Shown here in pieces: positions 10,172 through 19,328 of a DNA stretch of 64,000 nucleotides. Position 1 is the stretch's first letter. Each line of letters opens with the position of its first letter. Below the pieces are notes generated by a model, which was not told the origin of the DNA, searched no databases, and was given only the letters and a program-made list of their open reading frames with translations. The position numbers and the translations under genes were made by a program. Source of the stretch: JAEZPW01 sp035629075 (GTDB lineage: Bacteria > Acidobacteriota > Terriglobia > Terriglobales > Acidobacteriaceae); assembly GCA_035629075.1 (NCBI GenBank), contig DASPIK010000103.1, forward strand, positions 1-64,000. The letters are read 5' to 3'.

Positions 10172-10207
10172 AGAGCCGCATGCGAGTGTGCTCACGCATG
10201 CGGCTCT
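10172..10207. terminator. Bidirectional terminator between convergent genes
   Basis: Perfect 13-bp stem AGAGCCGCATGCG/CGCATGCGGCTCT with a 10-base loop. It lies 13 bp after the beta-helix gene stop and 25 bp after the rmlD stop on the opposite strand. There is no long T-run on either side, but stem strength and position favour termination of both transcripts, including the 43-kb EPS array. Confidence 0.75.
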
Positions 10208-10232
10208 CCTGGTTGATAGCTGTCTTAGCGGT

Positions 10233-11138
10233 TCAGTTTAGGGCAAGACTCAATTGTTCTCGCCAGTGCGGCAGGCGAAGGTCGAAACAGCGGTGAAGTT
10301 TGTCATTGGACAGGACAGAGTATGGGGGGCGTTTCGCAGGGGTAGGATATTCTGCGGTTGTGATCGGAGTGATTTGTATTCCGCGAAGCCACTCCAAGCC
10401 CTGCCGTTTTCCGTACTCTGAAATTGGAGCATCATCGACGATCGCCTGTGCAAACTCCGCCCAAGTTGCTTGCCCAGCGGCGGTGACGTTGTAGATCCCG
10501 CTCGCTTCCTGAAGCTCATAAGAACTCATGCCACGGAGTTCTCCAAGTATTTGTGCCGTCGTAGTTGCCAAGAAACGCGACCACGTTGGCCCGCCGAACT
10601 GGTCGCAAACGATTCGCAACTGCTGGTCCTGAGAGGCACGACGCAGGACTGACAAGAGAAAGTTGGTCCCTCTTGTTCCGAATACCCAGGATGTGCGCAA
10701 TATAAAGTGTGCGGCTCCGCTCCGGGTCAGCAAGAGTTCGCCTTCCCGCTTTGTGCGACCGTAAACGTTTATTGGATTGGGTTGAGCATTCTCGCTGTAC
10801 GGGGAGGACGCGTTTCCATCGAAGACATAATCAGTGGAAAAGTGAACTACAGAAGCGTCTAGTGCCGCGGCCTCTGTTCCAATCACTCCCACGGCAGTTG
10901 CATTAATTGCGGTCGCCTCTTCCTCATGGCTCTCAGCTGCGTCCACAGCCGTGTAAGCGGCTGCGTTGACGATTACGTTCGGAGCGAAATTACGGATGAC
11001 GCTCCTAAGTTGATCGTGACACGCCAAGTCTGCTGCCGTTCGTGCGAAACCGGTTACCTCGCCAAGAGGAGACAATTCGCGGCGCAACTCATATCCAACT
11101 TGGCCGCTTTCACCAAGCAACATGATTCGTTGACGCAT
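10233..11138 (-). CDS. rmlD: dTDP-4-dehydrorhamnose reductase
   Basis: Catalyses the last step of dTDP-L-rhamnose synthesis (NADPH reduction of dTDP-4-keto-L-rhamnose). Visible features are the glycine motif LLGESGQVG at the N-terminus, VNAAAYTAVDAAE, FSTDYVFDG, the YGRTK active-site Tyr/Lys pair and FILRTSWVFG. The start is set at the ATG at 11138: the open frame extends 37 codons further but overlaps rmlC, and the fold begins at this Met. The ATG follows the rmlC stop by two bases, so translation is probably coupled. It is the last gene of the EPS array; rmlA and rmlB lie about 35 kb upstream in the same orientation. Confidence 0.93.
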   Translation of the reverse strand: MRQRIMLLGESGQVGYELRRELSPLGEVTGFARTAADLACHDQLRSVIRNFAPNVIVNAAAYTAVDAAESHEEEATAINATAVGVIGTEAAALDASVVHFSTDYVFDGNASSPYSENAQPNPINVYGRTKREGELLLTRSGAAHFILRTSWVFGTRGTNFLLSVLRRASQDQQLRIVCDQFGGPTWSRFLATTTAQILGELRGMSSYELQEASGIYNVTAAGQATWAEFAQAIVDDAPISEYGKRQGLEWLRGIQITPITTAEYPTPAKRPPYSVLSNDKLHRCFDLRLPHWREQLSLALN

Positions 11139-11140
11139 CG

Positions 11141-11728
11141 TCACTCGTAGTACCGCGCTGCGGAAAAAGGAGCCGCTGAGGCATCTTTGGCGGACACCAG
11201 GGCGGTCGTTGTAATGGGCCACTCGATGCCAAGTTGCGGATCGCTCCACAACAGCGTGTGCTCGCAGTCTGGCGCGTAGTATTCGGTCGTCTTGTACAAC
11301 ACGTCTGCACCCGCCGAGAGCACAAGGAAACCGTGTGCAAAGCCTTCAGGAACCCACAACATACGTCTGTTGTCGGCCGAGAGAATTACCTGGGTGCTGT
11401 TGCCGAATGTAGGCGAGGACCGCCGCAAATCAACAGCAACGTCGAATATCTCACCCGTTATGACGCGGACGAGTTTTCCCTGCGGGCGTGGATTCTGGTA
11501 ATGAAGACCTCTCACAACCCCGTGAATCGAGAACGAATGATTGTCCTGTACAAATGTGCGATCCAGTCCACATTCGGCAAATGACCTTCGGTTGTAGCTC
11601 TCCATGAAAAACCCACGAAAATCCGAAGCTAGGCGCGGTTCAAAAATCTTTATCTCCGGTATCGAAGTCTGGATCACCTTCAAAGCCGGATCGCTCTTTA
11701 GAATCGAGGGTGTGCTAGACATAGCCAT
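11141..11728 (-). CDS. rmlC: dTDP-4-dehydrorhamnose 3,5-epimerase
   Basis: A 195-residue cupin enzyme that epimerises C3 and C5 of dTDP-4-keto-6-deoxyglucose, the third step to dTDP-L-rhamnose. Family blocks present: DFRGFFMESYN, FVQDNHSFS, GVVRGLHYQ (catalytic His), GEIFDVAVDLR, VPEGFAHGFLVLS and a C-terminal LLWSDPQLGIEWP. It starts at 11728 or at the second Met at 11722; the difference is two residues. Placed between the PpiC-like foldase gene (47 bp upstream) and rmlD (coupled downstream). Confidence 0.93.
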   Translation of the reverse strand: MAMSSTPSILKSDPALKVIQTSIPEIKIFEPRLASDFRGFFMESYNRRSFAECGLDRTFVQDNHSFSIHGVVRGLHYQNPRPQGKLVRVITGEIFDVAVDLRRSSPTFGNSTQVILSADNRRMLWVPEGFAHGFLVLSAGADVLYKTTEYYAPDCEHTLLWSDPQLGIEWPITTTALVSAKDASAAPFSAARYYE

Positions 11729-11775
11729 TTAGGACAGGCCGCCACTTAGCGCATTCCGAGGCGGCGCCCTCCTCA

Positions 11776-12807
11776 TCAATGTTCGTGGTTATGCGGCACT
11801 GCCGCGGGCTGGGATGTGCTAACTGCACCGGGGAAATGCAGCCCGTGTTCGGTAGCAAGGTCCTGTTCTGGCAACTCTCCGAAATAACGCTTTTCCAGTT
11901 GGAACGAGATCGGCGTTCGGATGTTCTCAATTTCTTTTTGCACCCGCTCCCGCTGCAACGCAGTTCGAATCTGATCGTGCACTTCAGCAAAGGGGCGCTT
12001 CTTGCGCGATTCAAGTCGATAGATGCAGAAACCCGGGCCGTCGGCCAGGACTGTGGAGACTTCTCCCGGGGGTAGATCGCAGACGTGGCGGTGTCCATCT
12101 GGAAGAGTGTGACATGCGATCGGACCCAGACGAACCTGCAGCCCAGGTTCCTGCCGATGCAAGCCAGTGATCTCTCGCTGCAGCGTCTCAAAGCTCTCGC
12201 CTTCTGCGGCGCGCTTTCGTGCCGCTTCAGCCCGGGCAGACGTTAAGCGCCTCTCTTCATCGGTGTTCTTTGCCGATGCGGCGATCGCGATGCGACTGAC
12301 CACGACGTCGGCGTACTCTCGTTGATGGTCGAGGTAGTACTTCTGTATCTCCTCGGAGGAAAGTTGCGGTGGGTTGGACGCGATGTCACGAACAACGCTG
12401 GCAGCTAGCACTTGAAGCGCCGAGAATTTCTGGAGCACTTGTACGTTCGGCGACTGGTCTAGACTGCGGTCGCGTGCCGCCGCGGCCAAAATGAGCAGGC
12501 GCGAATATTCTGCAGCCAGCGAAAGGCGACTAGAAGCAGCCATGTTGGGATCCAGCGCGCGGACAAGAGCGTCAAATTCGTTTTTTGTGACGTTGATTTC
12601 GCACGTGCCTGACCCGGACGGGGACGCGTCGGGAGCACAACGATATCGGAGGCCAAGTACTCTCGCCTCCGGCCCTAGTCCAACCGTCTCGTCGCTGCGC
12701 CCCTCACGAGTAGGTGACAAACCTCTGGGTGCTTGCGCAAGCATCGGCGAGACGGAGAGGAATACGAGGCCGAGCGACACGAGCTTAAGGTGAGCTAGTC
12801 GGAACAT
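11776..12807 (-). CDS. Secreted PpiC/EpsD-type peptidyl-prolyl isomerase
   Basis: 343 residues with a signal peptide (~1-25). An all-helical chaperone-like region (SurA/PrsA-like) spans ~70-175, including SSEEIQKYYLDHQREY, which is the classic segment before the parvulin domain. A rotamase-like domain follows at ~175-275, ending LPPGEVSTVLADGPGFCIYRLES. The C-terminal tail is His-rich (HNHEH). EpsD-family isomerases accompany exopolysaccharide loci, and by analogy this one would help fold secreted or outer-membrane EPS proteins. Its neighbour, the 1230-residue copper oxidase protein, is a plausible client: the ATG lies 6 bp after that gene's stop, with the ribosome site GAGGAG overlapping the stop. 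Confidence 0.75.
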   Translation of the reverse strand: MFRLAHLKLVSLGLVFLSVSPMLAQAPRGLSPTREGRSDETVGLGPEARVLGLRYRCAPDASPSGSGTCEINVTKNEFDALVRALDPNMAASSRLSLAAEYSRLLILAAAARDRSLDQSPNVQVLQKFSALQVLAASVVRDIASNPPQLSSEEIQKYYLDHQREYADVVVSRIAIAASAKNTDEERRLTSARAEAARKRAAEGESFETLQREITGLHRQEPGLQVRLGPIACHTLPDGHRHVCDLPPGEVSTVLADGPGFCIYRLESRKKRPFAEVHDQIRTALQRERVQKEIENIRTPISFQLEKRYFGELPEQDLATEHGLHFPGAVSTSQPAAVPHNHEH

Positions 12808-12813
12808 ATCTCC

Positions 12814-15800
12814 TCACTGGTGAATGCGAATCACGGCGCCTCTAGAAGGAACACCGGCGCTGTTCAGAATGAACATGACGTAGTATCCCGGCGGCGCCAG
12901 ATTAGCGTTCGCCGGAGCTGTCACGCTGAGACCTCCAGCAGTCTGCGAAAAACTGAGGCGCAGGAATCTCTGATCCATGTCGAATGCGTGAGTTGCCGCA
13001 GAGATGCGTAACAGAGTTACCGAGGCGACGGACGCCGAATCTGGCGTTCCGACCGCAAAGCTCGATCCATAGGCCGCGTCGGCCGGCGAAGAAGAAATCA
13101 CAGGTCGCGCTCCCTTGAACAGATATGGCGGCGAAAAGATCTCTGCATTGAACTGCGGATCAGGACCAACGCGACCGCTGCCCGCAACCAGAACCCTGCC
13201 ATCGAGCAAAAGTACGGCGCTTCCATGGTACAAACGGCCATATTGCTGGGAAGCCATCGTTCTCCACGTCTTGGTGGCAGGGGACCATATTTCCGCAGCG
13301 AGTACGGAATTTGCGTAGTTCACGCCGTCACGAGTCGATCCTCCGCCTGTAGTCAGTACAGTGCCGTCAGGAAGCATCGTGAGGCTGTGAAATGCTCGAG
13401 GGAACGCCATGTTGGGCGTCTGCACCCAGGCGGGGGACGGTTGGGTCATATCGAGGGTGAAGGTCGTGGAAGCCGCTGGTGCAGTGGATACACTCACGTC
13501 GGCAGCCGATCCCGATTTCATGATTTTGCCGGGCTCGTACATCACCGCCGAGTGCCCGTCGCGAATGGTGGAGTCGATGGTGGTCCACTGTTCTGTATTT
13601 AGATCCAGGACCCGAGTAGTGGTCGCCTGTCGAGTGGTGCCTGCTTCCAAAATGCGGCCATCCGGCAACACAAATAAGAACGGGTAGAGGTTCACACTGA
13701 ATCTCGCGTTACGCATCTCCGTCCACGTATTCGTGCTGGGGTCATAGATTTCCGGGATATCGGCAATGCATGTCTCGCAGGTATCCGAACCGGAGACTGC
13801 GATCACTCGACCGTCGGGCAGCACAGTGGCGGTTGGATACCAGCGCGCATGGTGCATAGGAGCCACTGGCGTCCAGAGTTTGGTGACGGGGTCGAAGATG
13901 TCAGCATTTCGAACCCCTACTCCAAAGTCAGCATGTCCACCGATCGCCAATATACGCCCGTCTGCTAGAACGACGGCAGCGTTGCAGAACATGTTTGTGA
14001 CATTGTTGGGTATTGGTGTGAATGCGCCAGTGGTTGGGTTCCATAGCTGCGCTGACGTTCCTCCGTTTGATGGCGGACCGTCCCACGACAGGACCTCGCC
14101 CGTGCGGGTCACCACCATGTTGATCGCCACGATTGGCCAGTTGAAGGGAGCACTCCAGGACCCGATCAGCGCCGCATCACTCGTATTCGCAACTGTGACG
14201 GTGACGGGACCCGATGATGACTGGTTTCCGGCAGCATCTCGCGCGACGGCGGTGATGGAGTGAGAAGCGTTAGTTGCAGTTGCGCTGTCCCAAGTCGTAG
14301 TGAACGGTGCAGTGGTTATTTCATTCCCATAGGGTACGCCGTCGATAGCGAACTGTACCCCTGCTACACCCACGTTGTCTGAGGCACTTGCCGTGAGCGT
14401 CACCGCGCCTGAAACTGTTGCTCCATCCACAGGTGCTGTCACCGAAACGGTTGGAGCTGTTGTGTCTGAGGTAGGCGGCGAAGAAGATCCGATTGGTGTG
14501 TTCATGTCGGTCTGGATCTCGCTCGCGGTTAACGCCCGGTTATAGAGACGCACTTCGTCGATGAGCCCAGAGAAGTACTCACCCCAAACAGTATTGCCTC
14601 CGATTCGCAACATGCCTGACGAAGACAGAATGTTGCCGCCGAGCGTACGACTGCTGGCCTGGGTACCATTCACGTACAACCGCAACACGCTTCCATCATA
14701 GGTGGTCGCCACATGCGTCCAGACGTTCAAAGGAATTTGTGTAGTTCCACGAGTGTCCGTCTCATTGCCGATGTATACGTGGGCACTCGGACGATTGGTA
14801 TCACTGTTCGCGTAAAGGCCGTAGACAAGACCGCCGCTCTGTTCTTTTAGCAATACGGTGCGCCAGCTAGTCAGAGTAGTTGCTCGTATCCAAGCCTCAA
14901 GGGTCATGCCGCTGGTGAGATCGAGCGAAGCTGAGTCCGGTATATCGACCCGGCCGTTGGTGCCGTTGAAGGACAGCGCAGCTCCGTACCGACCAGCAGT
15001 GTTCCATGTGGCGTTGAAAATCGTGCCGTTGTTGCCCACGCCGGAAGCGTCGACGGTCGAAACACCTGCGGCTTCGTTGAAGGCGTACGCAGCCACCAGC
15101 CCGAGTGTTGGAGGCGGTGGTGGCGGAGCGGAGTTATCAACAGAGACTGAGATCGCTGTACTTGTGGTCTGATTCCCAGCGGCATCTCGAGCGCGCCCGG
15201 CGATGACGTGGAATCCGTTTGTCGCGGTGCTGCTGTCCCACGAGATACCGTAAGGCGCCGTGGTGTCCTCTGCGCCTATTGACGCGCCATCGATTAGAAA
15301 CTGGACACCAGTCACTCCGACGTTGTCGCTTGCGCTGGCCGACAGAGTTGTCGTACCCGAAACGGTTGCACCGTTTTGTGGAGCAGTGATGGAAACGCTC
15401 GGTGGAGTTGTATCCATAGGCGGAGGCGGTGGAGCGGAATTGGCAACGGATACTGAGATAGGCGCACTTGTAGTTTGGTTTCCGGCGGCATCACGGGCGC
15501 GCGCGGCGATTGTGTGGGAGCCGTTCGCCACGGTGCTGCTGTCCCACGAGATACCGTAAGGCGCCGTTGTGTCCTCCGCGCCTACTGATGCCCCATCGAT
15601 TAAGAACTGGACACCCGTCACTCCGACGTTGTCGCTTGCAGTCGCCGACAGCGGTGTCGTACCCGAAATAGTCGCACCGTTCAGTGGCGCAGTAACGGAA
15701 GCGCTCGGTGGCGTTGTATCCGTGGGCGGCGGCGGGGGAGGTGGCGTGCCGCCTACAGCGGTGTTCATGTCGGTTTGAATTTCCGCTGCAGTCAGTGCCC

Positions 15801-16506
15801 GATTGTAAATTCGCACTTCATCAATGAGTCCGCTGAAGTACTCGCCCCAAACGGAGTTTCCACCGATTCCCAAGGCTCCTGCTGAGGTCAAGATGCTGCC
15901 ACCAAAAGTCCGACTGCTAACCTGGGTTCCGTTCACGAACAACCGCAGGACGGTGCCGTCGTAAGTTGCTGCCAGGTGCGTCCAGGTGTTCAGCCCAAGT
16001 CGAGTGTTTCCGCGAATATCATCTTCGTTGCTGGTGTAGATATGCACGCTGGGCCGGTTGCTGTTGCTGTTGGCGTATAGTCCGTACACAAGCCCACCAC
16101 TCTGCTCTTTCAGCAACACCGTACGCCAACTGCTTACAGAACTCGGACGTACCCACGCCTCGAGCGTCATGCCGCTGGTGAGATCCAGCGAACTTGAATC
16201 GGGTACATTCACCCGACTGGTACTGCCGTTGAACGACAGGGCTGCGCCGTAACGGCCCGATGTGTTCCAAATCGCCCCTGAGATCGTGCCGTTGTTGCCG
16301 TTGCCAGAGACGTCGGTTATCGAATTGCCGGCACCCTCATTGAATCCATAAGCGGCAACAAGTCCGGGGGTGTTCTGGGAAAACGCCGTTGTGCTTAGCC
16401 AAAACAGCAGACAGAAAGAAAGGACGGTAAACAGGCCTAGGGGTTTGCCGAGGCTGTGGAATGCACGATCTTGGTCAGATAGCAGCGAATGGGCGCTTCC
16501 GGGCAT
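12814..16506 (-). CDS. Secreted LamG/Ig-like copper radical oxidase (GlxA/galactose-oxidase type)
   Basis: 1230 residues: signal peptide with N-terminal extension (~1-45), LamG/concanavalin domain (~49-242), two near-identical Ig-like domains (~262-352, 363-455), second LamG (~468-670), third Ig-like (~678-768), then a Kelch propeller plus DUF1929 C-terminal domain (~772-1230). The propeller keeps every residue that defines copper radical oxidases: Cys841 (FCNAAVV) and Tyr890 (RWYPTATV) for the Tyr-Cys cofactor, Tyr1093-His1094 (RLYHGSAV) and His1173 (THAFDMDQR). Spacing agrees with galactose oxidase and Streptomyces GlxA. It should oxidise a primary alcohol to an aldehyde and release H2O2. 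Glycine/proline linkers separate the domains. GGAGG precedes the ATG. Location in the EPS array suggests the polymer is its substrate (inference). Confidence 0.85.
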   Translation of the reverse strand: MPGSAHSLLSDQDRAFHSLGKPLGLFTVLSFCLLFWLSTTAFSQNTPGLVAAYGFNEGAGNSITDVSGNGNNGTISGAIWNTSGRYGAALSFNGSTSRVNVPDSSSLDLTSGMTLEAWVRPSSVSSWRTVLLKEQSGGLVYGLYANSNSNRPSVHIYTSNEDDIRGNTRLGLNTWTHLAATYDGTVLRLFVNGTQVSSRTFGGSILTSAGALGIGGNSVWGEYFSGLIDEVRIYNRALTAAEIQTDMNTAVGGTPPPPPPPTDTTPPSASVTAPLNGATISGTTPLSATASDNVGVTGVQFLIDGASVGAEDTTAPYGISWDSSTVANGSHTIAARARDAAGNQTTSAPISVSVANSAPPPPPMDTTPPSVSITAPQNGATVSGTTTLSASASDNVGVTGVQFLIDGASIGAEDTTAPYGISWDSSTATNGFHVIAGRARDAAGNQTTSTAISVSVDNSAPPPPPPTLGLVAAYAFNEAAGVSTVDASGVGNNGTIFNATWNTAGRYGAALSFNGTNGRVDIPDSASLDLTSGMTLEAWIRATTLTSWRTVLLKEQSGGLVYGLYANSDTNRPSAHVYIGNETDTRGTTQIPLNVWTHVATTYDGSVLRLYVNGTQASSRTLGGNILSSSGMLRIGGNTVWGEYFSGLIDEVRLYNRALTASEIQTDMNTPIGSSSPPTSDTTAPTVSVTAPVDGATVSGAVTLTASASDNVGVAGVQFAIDGVPYGNEITTAPFTTTWDSATATNASHSITAVARDAAGNQSSSGPVTVTVANTSDAALIGSWSAPFNWPIVAINMVVTRTGEVLSWDGPPSNGGTSAQLWNPTTGAFTPIPNNVTNMFCNAAVVLADGRILAIGGHADFGVGVRNADIFDPVTKLWTPVAPMHHARWYPTATVLPDGRVIAVSGSDTCETCIADIPEIYDPSTNTWTEMRNARFSVNLYPFLFVLPDGRILEAGTTRQATTTRVLDLNTEQWTTIDSTIRDGHSAVMYEPGKIMKSGSAADVSVSTAPAASTTFTLDMTQPSPAWVQTPNMAFPRAFHSLTMLPDGTVLTTGGGSTRDGVNYANSVLAAEIWSPATKTWRTMASQQYGRLYHGSAVLLLDGRVLVAGSGRVGPDPQFNAEIFSPPYLFKGARPVISSSPADAAYGSSFAVGTPDSASVASVTLLRISAATHAFDMDQRFLRLSFSQTAGGLSVTAPANANLAPPGYYVMFILNSAGVPSRGAVIRIHQ
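15120..15725. repeat. Tandem ~300-bp repeat encoding Ig-like domains
   Basis: Two adjacent copies (about 15120-15420 and 15421-15725) encode Ig-like domains that share long identical protein stretches (for example DNVGVTGVQFLIDGAS and TTAPYGISWDSST). The flanking LamG-encoding segments (about 14490-15100 and 15780-16360) are also similar to each other. This indicates internal duplication of an Ig-LamG unit and possible length variation by recombination. Confidence 0.8.
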
Positions 16507-16592
16507 GTGAAACCTCCGCGTCGCGTCATCGCGTAACGGCTTGGGGGACCAGTGGGGTGTACTGAGGGACTATGGCTAGCTAATTTGCTGAT

Positions 16593-18212
16593 TTAGTTCG
16601 CGGCGCGCGGACTCTCAGTGGACAATCGTTTTGAAGCGGCGTTTTCCCAGGACGGACAGGTTGCAGCAGTTGCGCTTGGGCCGGGCGAAGTGGGGCCGTA
16701 GACGTAAGTTTTGTCCAACTCCACCGTGCCCAATTCGAAGCAAAAACGGTAGTTGTCCCAAATCGCTGCTCGAATGTCGGAGTCAAACCTGGGTGCGCGT
16801 GGATACCGTCCGTCTGGCACAGCGGTCTTTTCCACAGGTCGGCTCAGGATGACAACATCGTATTTTCTCGCTCGCAAAGACTGAGCGAGGTTTTTCGAGG
16901 ACCAACCCGCCCAACCACCTACTCTCTCGGCGTTGATCAGTGAAGCAAGATCAATCGATTCTGGTGTCGGAGTCCTCGCCGCGAGATAAGGGATGTCGGT
17001 GAAAACCTCCTTGCCTTGCACCAGGGGGACTACATCCTTGAGATTTTCTGGCCTGTTGTGCATGAACTCCCACCTGCGAACGTCCAGAGAAGGGAGAAGA
17101 AAAATCAGAGAAAAGACAATTGCAAAGGACGCAAGGGGAGATTCTTTGTTCCAGTCCTTCTGGAGACGCGAGAGAGCGAATGGCACGAGGGCAGCCATTG
17201 CCAGAGCGGGTTCAAGGTAATGATTGACCCCTCCGCCCGCAGCAGCCGACCCGACTACTGCTAATCCAAGCGATACGACCAAATATAGAGTCAATAGCCG
17301 CGTACGCTGATCGGCCTTTTTGCACGACTCCACGAAGCCGAACGCGCCGAACGCAAACAGCATGAGAGCAAATCCGTATCCCTCTGTGCTCAGCAAGCGT
17401 TGCCAAACATCACGAACGTACGTGACCGCAAGAAAGCCGAACTTGGCGCCCGATAAATTGAGGAGCAAGAGGCCATCCGTGGACATGTGGATGGGTACAA
17501 GGGTCCCGGCAACCGTCAACAACCAGACAGCACAGAAAAGAAGTGAATGCTTCCATTTTCGCGACGATAGCAGCCAGAGCACAATGGCAATGGGAGCGGC
17601 TACGGCATTGTGCCGTATGAGGAATGCAAGAGAGGCTGCTATCCCGGCCAGACAAATCCATGCCGGACGAGATCGCGTAGCAGCCCAATAGATAGCGAAA
17701 AAACTAAAGAACAGAGCAGGAAAATCCGGTCGAGCCGTGACTGCCCATGGAATGAGAATGGGAAAGGAAAGGTAAAAAGCCGGTGAAACGAGAGCCGTAG
17801 GCAAGGAGAACCCGATCCGGCGATTCCAGGCATATGTCAACGCGACCGTGCCGACAAGGAAGATGAGGCTCAGTATTCGGCCGAACAGCGTAAGCGAATC
17901 CATGTCCGGCAGGCCGAATTTCACTGGGATCGCGAGGAACGCGTACCAAAGCGGGGGAAAGGATGTAACAAGGTGAGGCGGCAGACGGTAGTCTTGATAT
18001 AGAGGAATACCGTGTGCCCAGTTCAGAGCGGAAAGAACTCCGGCCGACTCTGGGTACATGTTCTCCCCGGTTACGGGCAGAAACCGAAGAGCCTGGGCAA
18101 CGAACAAGCAAGCTGCCAAGCATGTCAACATCAACAGTAAAGCTTGAAAAGCCTTGAAGGAAAAAAGCACTGAAACAGTACTCGCGGATAACCGATCCAG
18201 GTTGGCACGCAT
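16593..18212 (-). CDS. Polytopic GT-C (GT39/ArnT-like) glycosyltransferase
   Basis: 539 residues with about 10-11 hydrophobic helices in the first ~390 and a soluble C-terminal domain. GT-C transferases of the GT39/GT83 type take sugars from polyprenyl-phosphate carriers on the periplasmic side. The first periplasmic loop holds an acidic residue (GENMYPESA, ~residues 49-57), where ArnT/PMT enzymes have catalytic acids. TARPDF and IRHN motifs follow. The donor is probably a polyprenyl-phosphate sugar made by the GT2 at 44513-45298 and flipped by the ArnE/F-like pair (inference). The ribosome site GGAGACGG precedes the ATG. The acceptor may be the EPS or a lipid. Confidence 0.7.
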   Translation of the reverse strand: MRANLDRLSASTVSVLFSFKAFQALLLMLTCLAACLFVAQALRFLPVTGENMYPESAGVLSALNWAHGIPLYQDYRLPPHLVTSFPPLWYAFLAIPVKFGLPDMDSLTLFGRILSLIFLVGTVALTYAWNRRIGFSLPTALVSPAFYLSFPILIPWAVTARPDFPALFFSFFAIYWAATRSRPAWICLAGIAASLAFLIRHNAVAAPIAIVLWLLSSRKWKHSLLFCAVWLLTVAGTLVPIHMSTDGLLLLNLSGAKFGFLAVTYVRDVWQRLLSTEGYGFALMLFAFGAFGFVESCKKADQRTRLLTLYLVVSLGLAVVGSAAAGGGVNHYLEPALAMAALVPFALSRLQKDWNKESPLASFAIVFSLIFLLPSLDVRRWEFMHNRPENLKDVVPLVQGKEVFTDIPYLAARTPTPESIDLASLINAERVGGWAGWSSKNLAQSLRARKYDVVILSRPVEKTAVPDGRYPRAPRFDSDIRAAIWDNYRFCFELGTVELDKTYVYGPTSPGPSATAATCPSWENAASKRLSTESPRAAN

Positions 18213-18229
18213 ACGATTGAACCGTCTCC

Positions 18230-19258
18230 CTAAGCGCTTTTCTGCATTACTTGTTCGTTAGCTGCCGGGTGGCTACCATTTCTGGCACTGGCTGCTTGGT
18301 TGCGTGATCTTAATGACAGCGAACGCCTTGTTTCTGCGATCGTGTTCCACATGTGGATCCCTCTTCTTCCCAGGAGGGCGGCACAAAAGAATGCAACGCT
18401 GCTCGGCGAAATGCCGCCGAACCGAAACTGCTGTCTGGCCAGGGTTCTGACTTCCTTATCTGTTGTCGCGGCCACCTTGCAGTAACGCCGCACTTCGGCA
18501 GCGTAGCGAACGTTCCAAGGTCGCCGCCTACCGGTTCTTACTACGGCTTCAAACGCCAGCATTCGGGCGCGGTGATAATCCGGACCGTTAAGGCCTCGCA
18601 GCACTGCTGAGTTCGGCGTCAAATCTGAAGTGCGGTAGTAACTTCCTACGACGACAGGGATAGCCGCAAATCGATATCGGCAGGCGACCTGGAATCCTGC
18701 CAGGACATCCTCCGAATGCTGCAAGTACTCCCTGAAACAATCGAGCTCCAGCAAAACGCTTCGCCGGATGAAGCTACCTTGCAGCAGTCCGAACTGAAAC
18801 GGGAACTGAACGCTGATGGAGTCTGCGAATACGTGAGGCCATTCGTTGAAGCTTAGCCCATACTCTTCGTAAAGAGTTGTGCTGTCGCTTTCATCCGTGA
18901 CGAGCCTTATATTCCCGAAAATCCACGCGACGTCCGAGGGCACTTTAGCTGCAGCTTGCAAAAACAGCCGATTTCTGTCGGGAGTCCAAACGTCGTCGCT
19001 ATCCAGAAAGGCGATCCACTCCCCCTTCGCTTCCTGAACGCATCGCCGGCGTGCCCCGGATAGACCTCCCCCTTCTTTGACGACCCGGACACGGGTTCCG
19101 TACCAGAGCTCGACAGCCTCTTCAATGCAATCGGTCGAACGCTCGTCGTCAACAATGATGACCTCGTCGACGGGAGTGGTCTGCGCGAACACGGTGTCGA
19201 TCGCACGCTTGATGTACGCACGACGATTGAAGGTGGGAATAACGGCGGACACTTTCAT
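18230..19258 (-). CDS. GT2 family glycosyltransferase
   Basis: 342 residues; GT-A fold at the N-terminus: VSAVIPTFNRRAYIKRAIDTV, VDEVIIVDDERSTD (nucleotide-sugar Asp), GLSGARR, WIAFLDSDD (metal-binding DxD-like motif at ~94-97). The C-terminal ~120 residues are basic and helical, without a clear TM segment, so it probably acts at the cytoplasmic face on the lipid-linked repeat unit. Donor sugar not predictable. An AGGA lies 9 bases before the ATG; 70 bp separate it from the flippase gene upstream. Confidence 0.85.
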   Translation of the reverse strand: MKVSAVIPTFNRRAYIKRAIDTVFAQTTPVDEVIIVDDERSTDCIEEAVELWYGTRVRVVKEGGGLSGARRRCVQEAKGEWIAFLDSDDVWTPDRNRLFLQAAAKVPSDVAWIFGNIRLVTDESDSTTLYEEYGLSFNEWPHVFADSISVQFPFQFGLLQGSFIRRSVLLELDCFREYLQHSEDVLAGFQVACRYRFAAIPVVVGSYYRTSDLTPNSAVLRGLNGPDYHRARMLAFEAVVRTGRRRPWNVRYAAEVRRYCKVAATTDKEVRTLARQQFRFGGISPSSVAFFCAALLGRRGIHMWNTIAETRRSLSLRSRNQAASARNGSHPAANEQVMQKSA

Positions 19259-19328
19259 TGGCTAGATTCCTATAGAGTGACAATGACTACTTCGAGTGGC
19301 GCACAAGCGGCCAACTGGAATCGGGTAA

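Noticed and set aside
14490..16360. Regular repeats suggesting a CRISPR or minisatellite array
   Set aside because: The repeat units are ~300-600 bp, stay in frame and encode Ig and LamG domains; there are no short direct repeats with unique spacers.
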